From NCBI GenBank assembly GCA_045545235.1, contig JAZQAN010000056.1, positions 66,122 to 130,121 on the forward strand: DNA of 64,000 nt, in the 5' to 3' direction. The stretch's first letter is position 1, and each line of letters starts with the position of its first letter. Both the position numbers and the translations under genes were made by a program. The DNA comes from CAZNKU01 sp045545235. GTDB lineage: Bacteria; Bacillota; Clostridia; Monoglobales; Firm-18. The notes below the pieces were generated by a model. It was not told the origin of the DNA, did no database searches, and worked only from the letters and a program-made list of their open reading frames with translations. This document shows positions 9,077 to 16,853 of this stretch, piece by piece.

Positions 9077-10636
9077 ATGAAAACTGTTCTGGTAGCCTTT
9101 AATGCAAGATTTTCTCATTCGTCTTTGGCGTTAAGGTACATAAAAGAATATAATGCTGAAAAAAATATAGAAATTGCTGAATATACAATTAATGACCAGC
9201 TTTATTATGCCTATGGGGATTTGCTGAAACACGGTGGAGATATGTACTGCTTTTCCGTTTACATATGGAATGTTGAAATAACACTTAAGGTTGCACAAAT
9301 GCTTAAAAAGGCAAAGCCCGATGTGGTAATTGCACTTGGTGGTCCTGAATGCAGTTATTGTCCTGAACAACTTTTTGAAAAACATGATTTTATTGATTAT
9401 ATACTACGTGGTGAGGGCGAGGTTATAACAGGAAGGCTTATTGATTGTGTGGAAAACAATGTTTTGCCCGATGTTAAGGGAATAGCCTTCAGGGGGAATA
9501 TGTCACAGCTTGCAGATTGCGTTGATTTGGAAAAGATTGTATTTCCCTATGGGGATTTTGAGGATTTGAAAAACAGAATTGTTTATTTTGAAACCTCAAG
9601 AGGTTGTCCTTTTAAATGCTCATATTGTTTGTCAAGTGTTGAAACGGGAATTCGTTACTTTCCTATGGAGTACGTAAAAAAAGGATTTGATGCTTTTTTT
9701 GAAAATAACATTCCTCTTGTTAAGCTGATAGACCGTACATTTAATGCAAACAGTAAGAGGGCAGTTGAAATTGTTGAGTATATAATAAAAAATTCAAAAG
9801 GCACAAAGGTGCATTTTGAAATAGACCCCGGTATTTTAACAGATGAGCTTATAGATGTTCTTGCAGGTGCACCTGATGATTTGTTTCAACTTGAAATGGG
9901 AATACAGTCTGCAAATCCTGAAACACTTTGTGCGGTGAACAGAAATGTTCATCTTGATAAAATCAGGGATAATGTGGCAAAGTTAAAAAAAGCTGATAAT
10001 ATGCACATACATCTCGACCTTATTGCAGGGTTGCCCTATGAGGATTATGAAAGCTTTAAAAAGTCTTTTGATTATGTGTATTCAATGAAACCTCATATGC
10101 TTCAACTTGGATTTTTGAAGGTTTTGCACGGTACACCGATACAGATGCAGGATGGTATTGAGTATTGCGATTTTCCCCCCTACGAGGTCATATCTACAAA
10201 GTGGCTTACTGTAGAGGAAATATGCAAGCTGAAGTCTGTTGACAAGGCGGTTGATGCGGTTAACAACAGCGGGGCATTCAGACGCACACTTGAAAAGCTT
10301 ACTGCTGACAATGGGTTTGATGTTTTTGAAAAAATATCTGCTGTGTTTGATACCAACAAAATTCCTTCAAGGTTTGACTTGTATGGTGAAATATATAAAA
10401 TTTTCGGTGATGTTGTGTACGAGGAATTGTGCCTTGATTTTATTGAAAACAGTCCTAACAGACCAATGCCATCATTTGCGGCGGTTGAATATCCAAAAGG
10501 TTTTAAAAAGAAATGCATATCTGCCATGGGTGAGGATTTTTCGCCTGAAAATGTTCGTTTTGAACCTGTGGGCAATAAGGTTTATATGATGGATTATAAG
10601 CATGGAGAATTGAAGGACATTACAAAAATAATATAA
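9077..10636 (+). CDS. B12-binding-domain radical SAM protein with DUF4080
   Basis: 519-residue protein of unknown substrate. The N-terminal ~130 residues resemble a cobalamin-binding Rossmann domain (MKTVLVAFNARFSHSSLALR, then VVIALGGPECSY). The radical SAM core follows, with CPFKCSYC binding the 4Fe-4S cluster. The C-terminal ~200 residues match the DUF4080 arrangement. Such proteins are common in Clostridia as stand-alone genes. I set the start at the ATG at 9077 because GGTGG lies eight bases before it; an upstream frame extension has no site and a hydrophobic, non-family N-terminus. It has its own promoter and a strong terminator. Confidence 0.85.
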   Translation: MKTVLVAFNARFSHSSLALRYIKEYNAEKNIEIAEYTINDQLYYAYGDLLKHGGDMYCFSVYIWNVEITLKVAQMLKKAKPDVVIALGGPECSYCPEQLFEKHDFIDYILRGEGEVITGRLIDCVENNVLPDVKGIAFRGNMSQLADCVDLEKIVFPYGDFEDLKNRIVYFETSRGCPFKCSYCLSSVETGIRYFPMEYVKKGFDAFFENNIPLVKLIDRTFNANSKRAVEIVEYIIKNSKGTKVHFEIDPGILTDELIDVLAGAPDDLFQLEMGIQSANPETLCAVNRNVHLDKIRDNVAKLKKADNMHIHLDLIAGLPYEDYESFKKSFDYVYSMKPHMLQLGFLKVLHGTPIQMQDGIEYCDFPPYEVISTKWLTVEEICKLKSVDKAVDAVNNSGAFRRTLEKLTADNGFDVFEKISAVFDTNKIPSRFDLYGEIYKIFGDVVYEELCLDFIENSPNRPMPSFAAVEYPKGFKKKCISAMGEDFSPENVRFEPVGNKVYMMDYKHGELKDITKII

Positions 10637-10664
10637 AAAGTGTTGGCATAAGCCAACACTTTTT
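10635..10664. terminator. Bidirectional terminator between convergent genes
   Basis: AAAAAGTGTTGGC (10635-10647), loop ATAA, GCCAACACTTTTT (10652-10664): a 13-bp perfect stem with A and T tracts. It serves the radical-SAM gene and queT. Confidence 0.92.
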
Positions 10665-10666
10665 TG

Positions 10667-11140
10667 TTAAAATATATCTTTATGCTTTTCAAGTGATTTT
10701 AGTAAAATCATACCAAGCACACCTGCAGAAATTACTTCCCCTGCACCTACGGTGAACACAAGGTATAAAAATGCCTCTTCAACACCGTATGCAAATATAA
10801 GTACAAAGGGTACTATAACTGCATTTGAAATAATTGGTGGCAAAGGTGCAAGCCATTTATACTTTCTGAGGTAATAGGTGCCTATTGCGCCTATTAGCGT
10901 TGCAAGGCTGCCGAAAATAATATCCCATATAACACCGCCAACTAATATGTTGGAAATAAGGCACCCGATAAAAAGACCGGGTATTGCCGCCGGTGTGAAG
11001 AATGGAAGTATTGTAAGTGCTTCCGACAGGCGTATTTGTATTGCCCCGCTTGCAAGTCCTAATGTGTTGGCAATAAATGTAAGCACTACATAAAGTGCCG
11101 CAGTTATCGCCGCTTGTGTGATTGTTTTTGTCCTTTTCAT
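10667..11140 (-). CDS. queT: QueT family queuosine-precursor transporter
   Basis: 157-residue membrane protein with five or six hydrophobic segments. The opening TITQAAITAALYVVLTFIAN and the central LSEALTILPFFTPAAIPGLFIG are typical of QueT, the S-component-like importer of queuosine precursors such as preQ1. It is the last gene of a leftward operon and is preceded by a pseudoknot that looks like a preQ1 riboswitch, which independently supports the substrate. Confidence 0.9.
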   Translation of the reverse strand: MKRTKTITQAAITAALYVVLTFIANTLGLASGAIQIRLSEALTILPFFTPAAIPGLFIGCLISNILVGGVIWDIIFGSLATLIGAIGTYYLRKYKWLAPLPPIISNAVIVPFVLIFAYGVEEAFLYLVFTVGAGEVISAGVLGMILLKSLEKHKDIF

Positions 11141-11149
11141 TTTTTATTT

Positions 11150-11190
11150 CTCCTTTAGTTATTATCGTGAGGAAAGGTTTTTAACTCACG
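11150..11190 (-). promoter_or_regulatory. Candidate preQ1-I riboswitch in the queT leader
   Basis: Read leftward, CGTGAG (11190-11185) pairs with CTCACG (11171-11166). The loop contains CCTTT (11177-11173), complementary to AAAGG (11156-11152) in the ribosome site AAAGGAG, across an A-rich linker. This is the H-type pseudoknot layout of preQ1-I aptamers: a small stem, a C in the loop for ligand, an A-rich strand and a tail containing the ribosome site. Ligand binding would hide the site and shut off queT translation. The loop is slightly unlike the consensus, so the class is probable, not proven. Confidence 0.68.
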
Positions 11191-11198
11191 CATTTTAT

Positions 11199-12095
11199 TT
11201 ACACCCCTTCATTGTTAAAAGGCGGTATAAAGCTTTCCATAGCGGTTTCACCCTCCTGAATAAAACCGTTTTCTACTCCGATGTCTATTGCATAGTCAAC
11301 AAGGTCATCATATTCCTTTTGAGTTACCTTGTTTTTTAAAATTTTATGTTCTGCCACTTGTGGCATGGGGGTGTACTGATTCATTAAACTTATAAAAATA
11401 TCATCTTTATATGTATTGTAAAGGTATTTTATAATCTGTTTTGACTCATCCATATGAGTGGGTAAAAGAAGATGTCTTACTACAACACCCTTTTTCATAA
11501 TTCCGTTTTTTGAAAACTCAGGCTTACCCACTTGTCTGAACATTTCGGCTATTGCTTTTTTCGCATATTCTGTGTAATTGTGTGCATTTGAATATGCTTT
11601 TGCAGTTTCAACTTTGAAATATTTGAAGTCGGGAAGATAAATATCTACATAGCCTTCAAGCGTTTTTAAAGTTTCGACTTTTTCATAGCCACCTGTGTTA
11701 TATACAACAGGAAGATTAAAACCCTGTGATTTTGCAATGTCAAGAGCCTTTATAATATGGGGTACAAAGTGGGTGGGTGTAACAAGGTTTATGTTGTTTG
11801 CACCCTTTTCTTTAAGCTCGAAAAATATTTCCGAAAGACGGTCAACACTTATTTCACTGCCGACTTTTCCGTCACGTATTTCGGCATTCTGACAGTATAT
11901 ACAACCCATATTGCAACCGCCAAAAAATATTGTGCCTGAACCTTCCTTGCCCGAAATGCAGGGCTCTTCCCACATATGAAGAGCCGCTCTTGTAACCAAT
12001 AACTTATCAAAAACCTTACAATAGCCTTTATGTACACTTCTGTCTACATTACAGTTTCTCGGACATAGCTTGCAATTTTTATATATATTCATCAT
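11199..12095 (-). CDS. PflX-like radical SAM protein (COG1313 type)
   Basis: 298-residue radical SAM protein related to pyruvate-formate-lyase activases but without a known glycyl-radical partner. The N-terminus has a CKLCPRNC...GYC cysteine cluster. The SAM cluster motif is CNMGCIYCQN, and the glycine-rich region is replaced by INLVTPTH as in the PflX group. It overlaps the PsiE-like gene by four bases (ATGA) and lies 58 bases before queT, inside one operon. The substrate is unknown. Confidence 0.82.
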   Translation of the reverse strand: MMNIYKNCKLCPRNCNVDRSVHKGYCKVFDKLLVTRAALHMWEEPCISGKEGSGTIFFGGCNMGCIYCQNAEIRDGKVGSEISVDRLSEIFFELKEKGANNINLVTPTHFVPHIIKALDIAKSQGFNLPVVYNTGGYEKVETLKTLEGYVDIYLPDFKYFKVETAKAYSNAHNYTEYAKKAIAEMFRQVGKPEFSKNGIMKKGVVVRHLLLPTHMDESKQIIKYLYNTYKDDIFISLMNQYTPMPQVAEHKILKNKVTQKEYDDLVDYAIDIGVENGFIQEGETAMESFIPPFNNEGV

Positions 12096-12511
12096 TTCTT
12101 TTTGGTAAGCTCAACAAGACCGTCAGGTGTTTCTACCATATCGTGAGATTTTAAAAGAAACTTTCTGATACCGAACAGTATTGCAATTGCCGCTACTGTA
12201 ACTATGTTTTCCAATGCGGATGTAGGTGTTACGATAAGGTGACGTGCCAAAGCAAATGCAAGTACTTCGATTATGGTTTCCGGAGTATGCTTGCAAAGCA
12301 TTTTTATAAGCTCGGCACCGATTGCAAGAACGATTGCATCATCAAGTATTGTAACAAGTGCACTTACGTCAGTTGTGCTTGTAACAATGTTTATACCTGT
12401 GTGTACAAGTCTTATACCAAACGCTATAATGGCAATACCTACAAGTATAGAAATTAAAATTTCAAACATATAGCTTGCCTCAAACATAATGTCCTGAAGT
12501 TTTTTTCTCAT
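12092..12511 (-). CDS. PsiE-like small membrane protein
   Basis: 139 residues with four predicted membrane helices and the pattern DDAIVLAIGAELIKML...EVLAFALARHLIV, which resembles the phosphate-starvation-inducible PsiE family. The function of that family is unknown. The ATG at 12511 is preceded by GGAGG at seven to eight bases. It sits between the MATE exporter and the PflX-like gene in one operon. The family call is tentative; a generic membrane protein is the alternative. Confidence 0.6.
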   Translation of the reverse strand: MRKKLQDIMFEASYMFEILISILVGIAIIAFGIRLVHTGINIVTSTTDVSALVTILDDAIVLAIGAELIKMLCKHTPETIIEVLAFALARHLIVTPTSALENIVTVAAIAILFGIRKFLLKSHDMVETPDGLVELTKKK

Positions 12512-12525
12512 AAGATGTCCTCCAT

Positions 12526-13854
12526 TTAATAATTGTATTTTTTCTTTTTTATTATTAAAAATAAAAGTGTTATTAAAACTGCCATAAATTCTGCTACGAT
12601 AATGGAAATCCATACGCCGTCAATTCCCCATAGCAAAGGAAGAAGAATTACGCTTATAACCTGAAACACCATTGAACGTAAAAACGATATAAGTGCGGAG
12701 GTTAAACCGTCATTAAGCGCCGTGAAAAAGGCGGAGCCGAAAATGGCATAACCTGCAAACAAAAAGGAAAATGAAAATATTAAAAATCCACGAAGTGTAA
12801 GTTTTGTAAGCTCCGTATCGTATCCTACAAATGCCTGTGAAAGTGGTAATGCAAGAACTTCTGCAAGTACAAACATTGCAATTGCAAAGACTGTTGTTAC
12901 AACCATACTCTTTTTCAATAGACTTTTTAATTCTGTGTGATTTTTTGCACCAAAGTGAAAGCTTATAACAGGTGCAACACCAACGGAAAAACCAATAAAA
13001 GCAGAAAGGAAAACAAAGTTTACATACATAAGCACGCCGTATGCGGCTATGCCGTTTTCTCCTGCGTATTTCATAAGTTGTAAATTGTAAAGTATTCCTA
13101 CAACGGACATTGAAATGTTTGTCATAAGCTCTGATGAGCCGTTTGTACATATTTTAAAAAGTGCCTTAAAGTCAAATTCCGGCTTTGATAGGCGTAATAG
13201 ACTTGTGTTTGGTTTTGCAAAATATATTATTGGAATAAGTCCGCCAACTGCCTGCGCTATTGCTGTGGCAAGTGCCGCACCTGCAATACCCCAACTGAAA
13301 ACTGCCATAAAAAGTGCATCGAGTATCATATTTGTAACGCCTGCAACAATGGTTGAATAAAGCCCCAGTGTGGGCTTTTGTGCAGTTACAAAAAGAGTTT
13401 GGAATGCAACCTGAAGCATAAAAAAAGGTAATGCGGCAAGTATTATTTTTGAATATAGTATGCAATCTGCAAGCATCTGTCCACTTGCACCCATAAAAGA
13501 GGATACAGGGTCTATAAATGTAATACCTGCTATTGCTATTGCAACACCTGTGATGATTGTTACATACACAAGGGCTGAAAAAGTTGAGTTTGCTTTTTTG
13601 TTATTTCCCTCGCCAAAGTATTTTGAAATAAGAGCACTTCCGCCTGTGCCGAACATAAACCCGAGTGCCCCTAAAATCATAAGCACCGGCATAATGAAGT
13701 TTACTGCGGCAAATGATGTTTTACCAACGTAATTAGATACGAAAAAACCGTCTACTACCCCATATATTGATGTGAATATCATCATAATTATTGAGGGTAA
13801 TGTAAAACGGAGTAATTTTTTATAATTAAAATGGTCTGAAAGTTGAATGTTCAT
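12526..13854 (-). CDS. MATE family efflux transporter
   Basis: 442-residue polytopic exporter with about twelve hydrophobic segments in two similar halves, driving drug or metabolite export with Na+ or H+. Family features include LPSIIMMIFTSIYGVVDGFFVSNYVG at the start (quoted in part as the substrate-cavity helix 1) and GTGGSALISKYFGEG at the first loop. The ATG at 13854 has GGAGGG five bases upstream; a TTG at 13866 is unlikely. It is first in the MATE-PsiE-PflX-queT operon. Confidence 0.93.
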   Translation of the reverse strand: MNIQLSDHFNYKKLLRFTLPSIIMMIFTSIYGVVDGFFVSNYVGKTSFAAVNFIMPVLMILGALGFMFGTGGSALISKYFGEGNNKKANSTFSALVYVTIITGVAIAIAGITFIDPVSSFMGASGQMLADCILYSKIILAALPFFMLQVAFQTLFVTAQKPTLGLYSTIVAGVTNMILDALFMAVFSWGIAGAALATAIAQAVGGLIPIIYFAKPNTSLLRLSKPEFDFKALFKICTNGSSELMTNISMSVVGILYNLQLMKYAGENGIAAYGVLMYVNFVFLSAFIGFSVGVAPVISFHFGAKNHTELKSLLKKSMVVTTVFAIAMFVLAEVLALPLSQAFVGYDTELTKLTLRGFLIFSFSFLFAGYAIFGSAFFTALNDGLTSALISFLRSMVFQVISVILLPLLWGIDGVWISIIVAEFMAVLITLLFLIIKKKKYNY

Positions 13855-13870
13855 TTTTCCCTCCAAATTG

Positions 13871-13930
13871 GGGGTGTGTAAATTTTAACACACCCCATAC
13901 CATTTTAATATGAAATTATATTTATGTCAA
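13871..13930 (-). promoter_or_regulatory. MATE operon promoter with a palindrome at the start site
   Basis: Leftward TTGACA (13930-13925), 17-base spacer, TAAAAT (13907-13902). The predicted start near 13895 coincides with the first base of GGGGTGTGT (13896-13888), which pairs with ACACACCCC (13879-13871). The mRNA would begin with a 9-bp hairpin directly before the ribosome site. It could be an operator for a local regulator or a stabilising 5' hairpin. Confidence 0.7.
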
Positions 13931-13954
13931 TGTATTGTTGTTTGAGAATTTATA

Positions 13955-15928
13955 TTATTTACCGTCTCTTTCCACAAACATACGAAAATCAAGGTCTCTG
14001 GGTAAATCTTCTGATGGATTTTCCTTTTGTGACTGAATGTAAAACCAAAGGTCAGATGTTATTGTTTCGCATTCTCTTATGTCGGGAATTATAAGATTTC
14101 CGTTTCCGCAAAGTATATCTTCACTTTCTTTTAACCTGCCTGTAAGTGCAAGGGTATATGCATAGTAAATACTGCAACGTTCGTTGTTTTTTATTTCTTC
14201 CGAAGCCTTTTCATAATAGGAAATAACAAGTGAATATTCACTGTTTACAAAAAGAATTTTAAATAAGTCCTTTGCCATTGAAATATCATCGGACTTCATA
14301 TTATATGCCTTCTGAATATTTTCGACAGCACCCTGTTTGTCCTCTGTTTTCTGACATACTATTGCCTTGCCGTAATATGCCCATGGGCTTTTTTCAAGCT
14401 TAAGGGATTTGTTGAAATAATCCATTGCCACAGAGTAGTCTTCGGTAGCTGTGTATGCACAGCCAAGCTGAAAATATGTATACCAGTTGTTTTTATCTTT
14501 GTTTTCGGTTGCCTGCTCCATAAGCTTCAACCATTCACTTTGACGGATGTATGATGTTGGAACATCGGTGGGATTATGTTTGCCGAGTGTTCCGTTGTAC
14601 AAAAGATTTTGCCATTGTTCCTGTTCTTTTCCCGGTGTGCCAAAATCAAGATGACCGCAAAGCATATTTTTTGCACCTTTACGTCTTTCGGCTTCAAGAG
14701 CACCCCAGCCTTCTGCATAAATTATTGTTTCATCTGCAGGGGATATTGCCATTGTGTGTGTTTCCTTAAGTATCTCTTCAAGCTGTGTTTTTGTGATTTT
14801 TTCTTCAATTTTGCAAAGTGCTTCTTTTCTTGCTTCTGCCCATGTGCCGTGTATCTTTTTTTCATCTGCTTTTATGGGGCCGTAAACCTCAAGCCATTCC
14901 CATACTGTGTGAGGAGGCATAGGCAGACATTCGTGCTGAGTATAGGCAAGACCGCATTGTATTTCGTTGTAGCTTCCCGATTCGTTGTCGGCAGTAAGGA
15001 AATTTTTCCACTTGTGTCCACCTTGTGAATCACCCCATACAAAAAGCTTTCTGCCCTTCAGACGGTCTGTTGAGCTTTGGAAAAGACCGTAGCCGTCTGT
15101 GCCGAACTGACAAATGTATTTTTGAGAATCCTTTTCTGTTTTGAAGAAATAGTCATTTGCATAACGGTTTTTTGAAGGGTATGTAAGGTCTGAATCGTTA
15201 TAGTGAGGTACGGGTATTTTTTCTATCATACCTCTTTCTGCTATATAAGTTTCATTTGCAGGTACAACTATTCTGTCGCCTTCATTTTCTACTGTTGCAA
15301 TGTTACTCCACCAATACATTGGTATAACTGTATCATTGGGGTTTGTAATTCTCATTCTGCAATGCAAAAGGGAAGAATCTTCAGGAAGGAAAAAGTCCAT
15401 CTGCACTATTGCACAACGTATACGTTCAAAATAATAAAATCTTAAAACAGGTGTGCCGTCATCAAGCTTTGTTATTGCGGTGTTAATTGTTGAACATGTG
15501 TAGGGACCGTGACCCTTGTATCCGCAGTTCCACTCTATTCCGCCGGAAAGCCACGCGTTTCTTACCGCCAGGTTGCATGGGCGTACAACGCTGTTTTTAA
15601 AAAGCAGTTCTCTGTTTTCTTTTTTATCGTACAATGACCATAGTTTACTACCGAATTTTGGCATAAATGTTGCCTTTATATATTCGTTTTCAAGTATTAC
15701 GCAATCATACTCGGTTGGTTTTAAGTCTCTGTTGTACATATTCTGATACTTGTAGGGATGGGCGCATTCCATAACACCGTAATTTACAAACAGACCATCA
15801 TCCTCATCAAGTCTGAATTCATTTGAAATTGTATTTAAACTAAGCGTTTCACTTATGGGAGGAAGTGTGCTTTCCTTGCCAAAATCTGCAGATAATATAT
15901 TTATTTTTTCTACCTTTAATATAGACAT
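13955..15928 (-). CDS. DUF5107 protein with C-terminal TPR repeats
   Basis: 657 residues, cytoplasmic (no signal peptide). The N-terminal ~330 residues carry the DUF5107 pattern (MPKFGSKLWSLYDKKENREL, NLAVRNAWLSGGIEWNCGYKG, ending PPHTVWEWLEVYGP), related in fold to galactose-mutarotase-like sugar-binding domains. The second half has tetratricopeptide-type helices (YFQLGCAYTATEDYSVAMDY and similar). Such proteins accompany carbohydrate-use genes in gut bacteria. Here it is divergent from the glycyl-radical/rhamnosidase operon, which suggests a role in the same sugar pathway. Enzyme activity is not established. Confidence 0.82.
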   Translation of the reverse strand: MSILKVEKINILSADFGKESTLPPISETLSLNTISNEFRLDEDDGLFVNYGVMECAHPYKYQNMYNRDLKPTEYDCVILENEYIKATFMPKFGSKLWSLYDKKENRELLFKNSVVRPCNLAVRNAWLSGGIEWNCGYKGHGPYTCSTINTAITKLDDGTPVLRFYYFERIRCAIVQMDFFLPEDSSLLHCRMRITNPNDTVIPMYWWSNIATVENEGDRIVVPANETYIAERGMIEKIPVPHYNDSDLTYPSKNRYANDYFFKTEKDSQKYICQFGTDGYGLFQSSTDRLKGRKLFVWGDSQGGHKWKNFLTADNESGSYNEIQCGLAYTQHECLPMPPHTVWEWLEVYGPIKADEKKIHGTWAEARKEALCKIEEKITKTQLEEILKETHTMAISPADETIIYAEGWGALEAERRKGAKNMLCGHLDFGTPGKEQEQWQNLLYNGTLGKHNPTDVPTSYIRQSEWLKLMEQATENKDKNNWYTYFQLGCAYTATEDYSVAMDYFNKSLKLEKSPWAYYGKAIVCQKTEDKQGAVENIQKAYNMKSDDISMAKDLFKILFVNSEYSLVISYYEKASEEIKNNERCSIYYAYTLALTGRLKESEDILCGNGNLIIPDIRECETITSDLWFYIQSQKENPSEDLPRDLDFRMFVERDGK

Positions 15929-15960
15929 AAAATCACCCTTTTGGTTTATATTTATAAAAA

Positions 15961-15989
15961 ATTTTAAAGTTTTTTTTGCCTTTTGTCAA
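15961..15989 (-). promoter_or_regulatory. Promoter for the DUF5107 gene
   Basis: Leftward TTGACA (15989-15984), 17-base spacer, TAAAAT (15966-15961); start ATG at 15928. Confidence 0.75.
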
Positions 15990-16034
15990 TTACTATTTAT
16001 GCTTTTGAATTGATTTTTTCTATTGTTTTTATTA

Positions 16035-16099
16035 TTTTTGTGAGTTTTTCTGTTTTTTTCTTTGAATGTATTGACTTTTTCTTTGTTTTGTTGTACAAT
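16035..16099 (+). promoter_or_regulatory. Promoter of the glycyl-radical enzyme operon, with an upstream T-tract motif
   Basis: TTGACT (16071-16076), 17-base spacer, TACAAT (16094-16099). Just upstream, T-tracts around TTTTTCTGTTTTTTT (16045-16059) form the reverse complement of a motif found twice upstream of the aldolase promoter near 25600, whose -35 and -10 hexamers are identical. The shared layout suggests co-regulation; UP-like A/T tracts are the simpler alternative. Confidence 0.7.
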
Positions 16100-16130
16100 G
16101 TATGTAGTATAAAAGGGTGGAGTAGAAGGT

Positions 16131-16853
16131 ATGAAGAAACTTTTTGTATGTGACTTTGACGGAACCTTGTATAAAAAGAATAATGAAAGACTGTTTAAAA
16201 ACACCTTGAAGGAAGTTGAAAGGTTAAAGGCATCGGGCAATGAATTTGTAGTTGCTACGGGGCGTCCATTGCACCTTCTGAAGCCTTATTTTGAGGATTT
16301 TGACAATATGCTTTTTATAAGTAATGACGGTGCGGTGTTCAGTAAAGGCTTTAATGTTTTATGCAGTATGCCTCTTGACAAGCAGGCAATAAAAAAGAGT
16401 TATTGTGATTATAAAGGTGATTTTATTGTGTACGGGCAATGTGTCACATACGCAAAGTACAATGAAAAATCTGTCGGGTTTAAGCTTGATGAATTTTTTA
16501 ACCACCATATGATGAGAATCAGCTGTATTGGTGAAACCGAAGAGGATGTTTATAAAATAACATTTTTGGGAAAAGCACCGAAAACAGATTTTCTTGATGA
16601 ATGTTGGAACAGCTACGGTGTTACCGAGTATGTTTCAAAGGGAGTAAGCAAGGGCGAATGTTTAAAAATTGCACAAAAGGCACTTGGGTTTACTTCTGAA
16701 AACACCGTGGTAATAGGTGACGGTGAAAATGACCTTTCCATGATGGAATGTGCAGATGTAAGTTATGCTATGATGTCTGCTCCGCCAAATGTAAAGGCAA
16801 GGGCAACAAAAACTACAGAAAGTGTATTGGATATATTAAGAGGTGAAATGTAA
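16131..16853 (+). CDS. Cof-type HAD family phosphatase
   Basis: 240-residue HAD hydrolase with motif I DFDGTLY (nucleophile and general acid Asp), a threonine motif (ATGRP) and motif IV GDGENDLSMM. The cap domain lies between residues ~80 and 170, as in the Cof/type IIB sugar-phosphatase group. It is the first gene of the glycyl-radical operon, and its stop overlaps the next start (TAATG). Dephosphorylation of a sugar phosphate in deoxysugar metabolism is plausible but inferred from position only. Confidence 0.88.
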   Translation: MKKLFVCDFDGTLYKKNNERLFKNTLKEVERLKASGNEFVVATGRPLHLLKPYFEDFDNMLFISNDGAVFSKGFNVLCSMPLDKQAIKKSYCDYKGDFIVYGQCVTYAKYNEKSVGFKLDEFFNHHMMRISCIGETEEDVYKITFLGKAPKTDFLDECWNSYGVTEYVSKGVSKGECLKIAQKALGFTSENTVVIGDGENDLSMMECADVSYAMMSAPPNVKARATKTTESVLDILRGEM

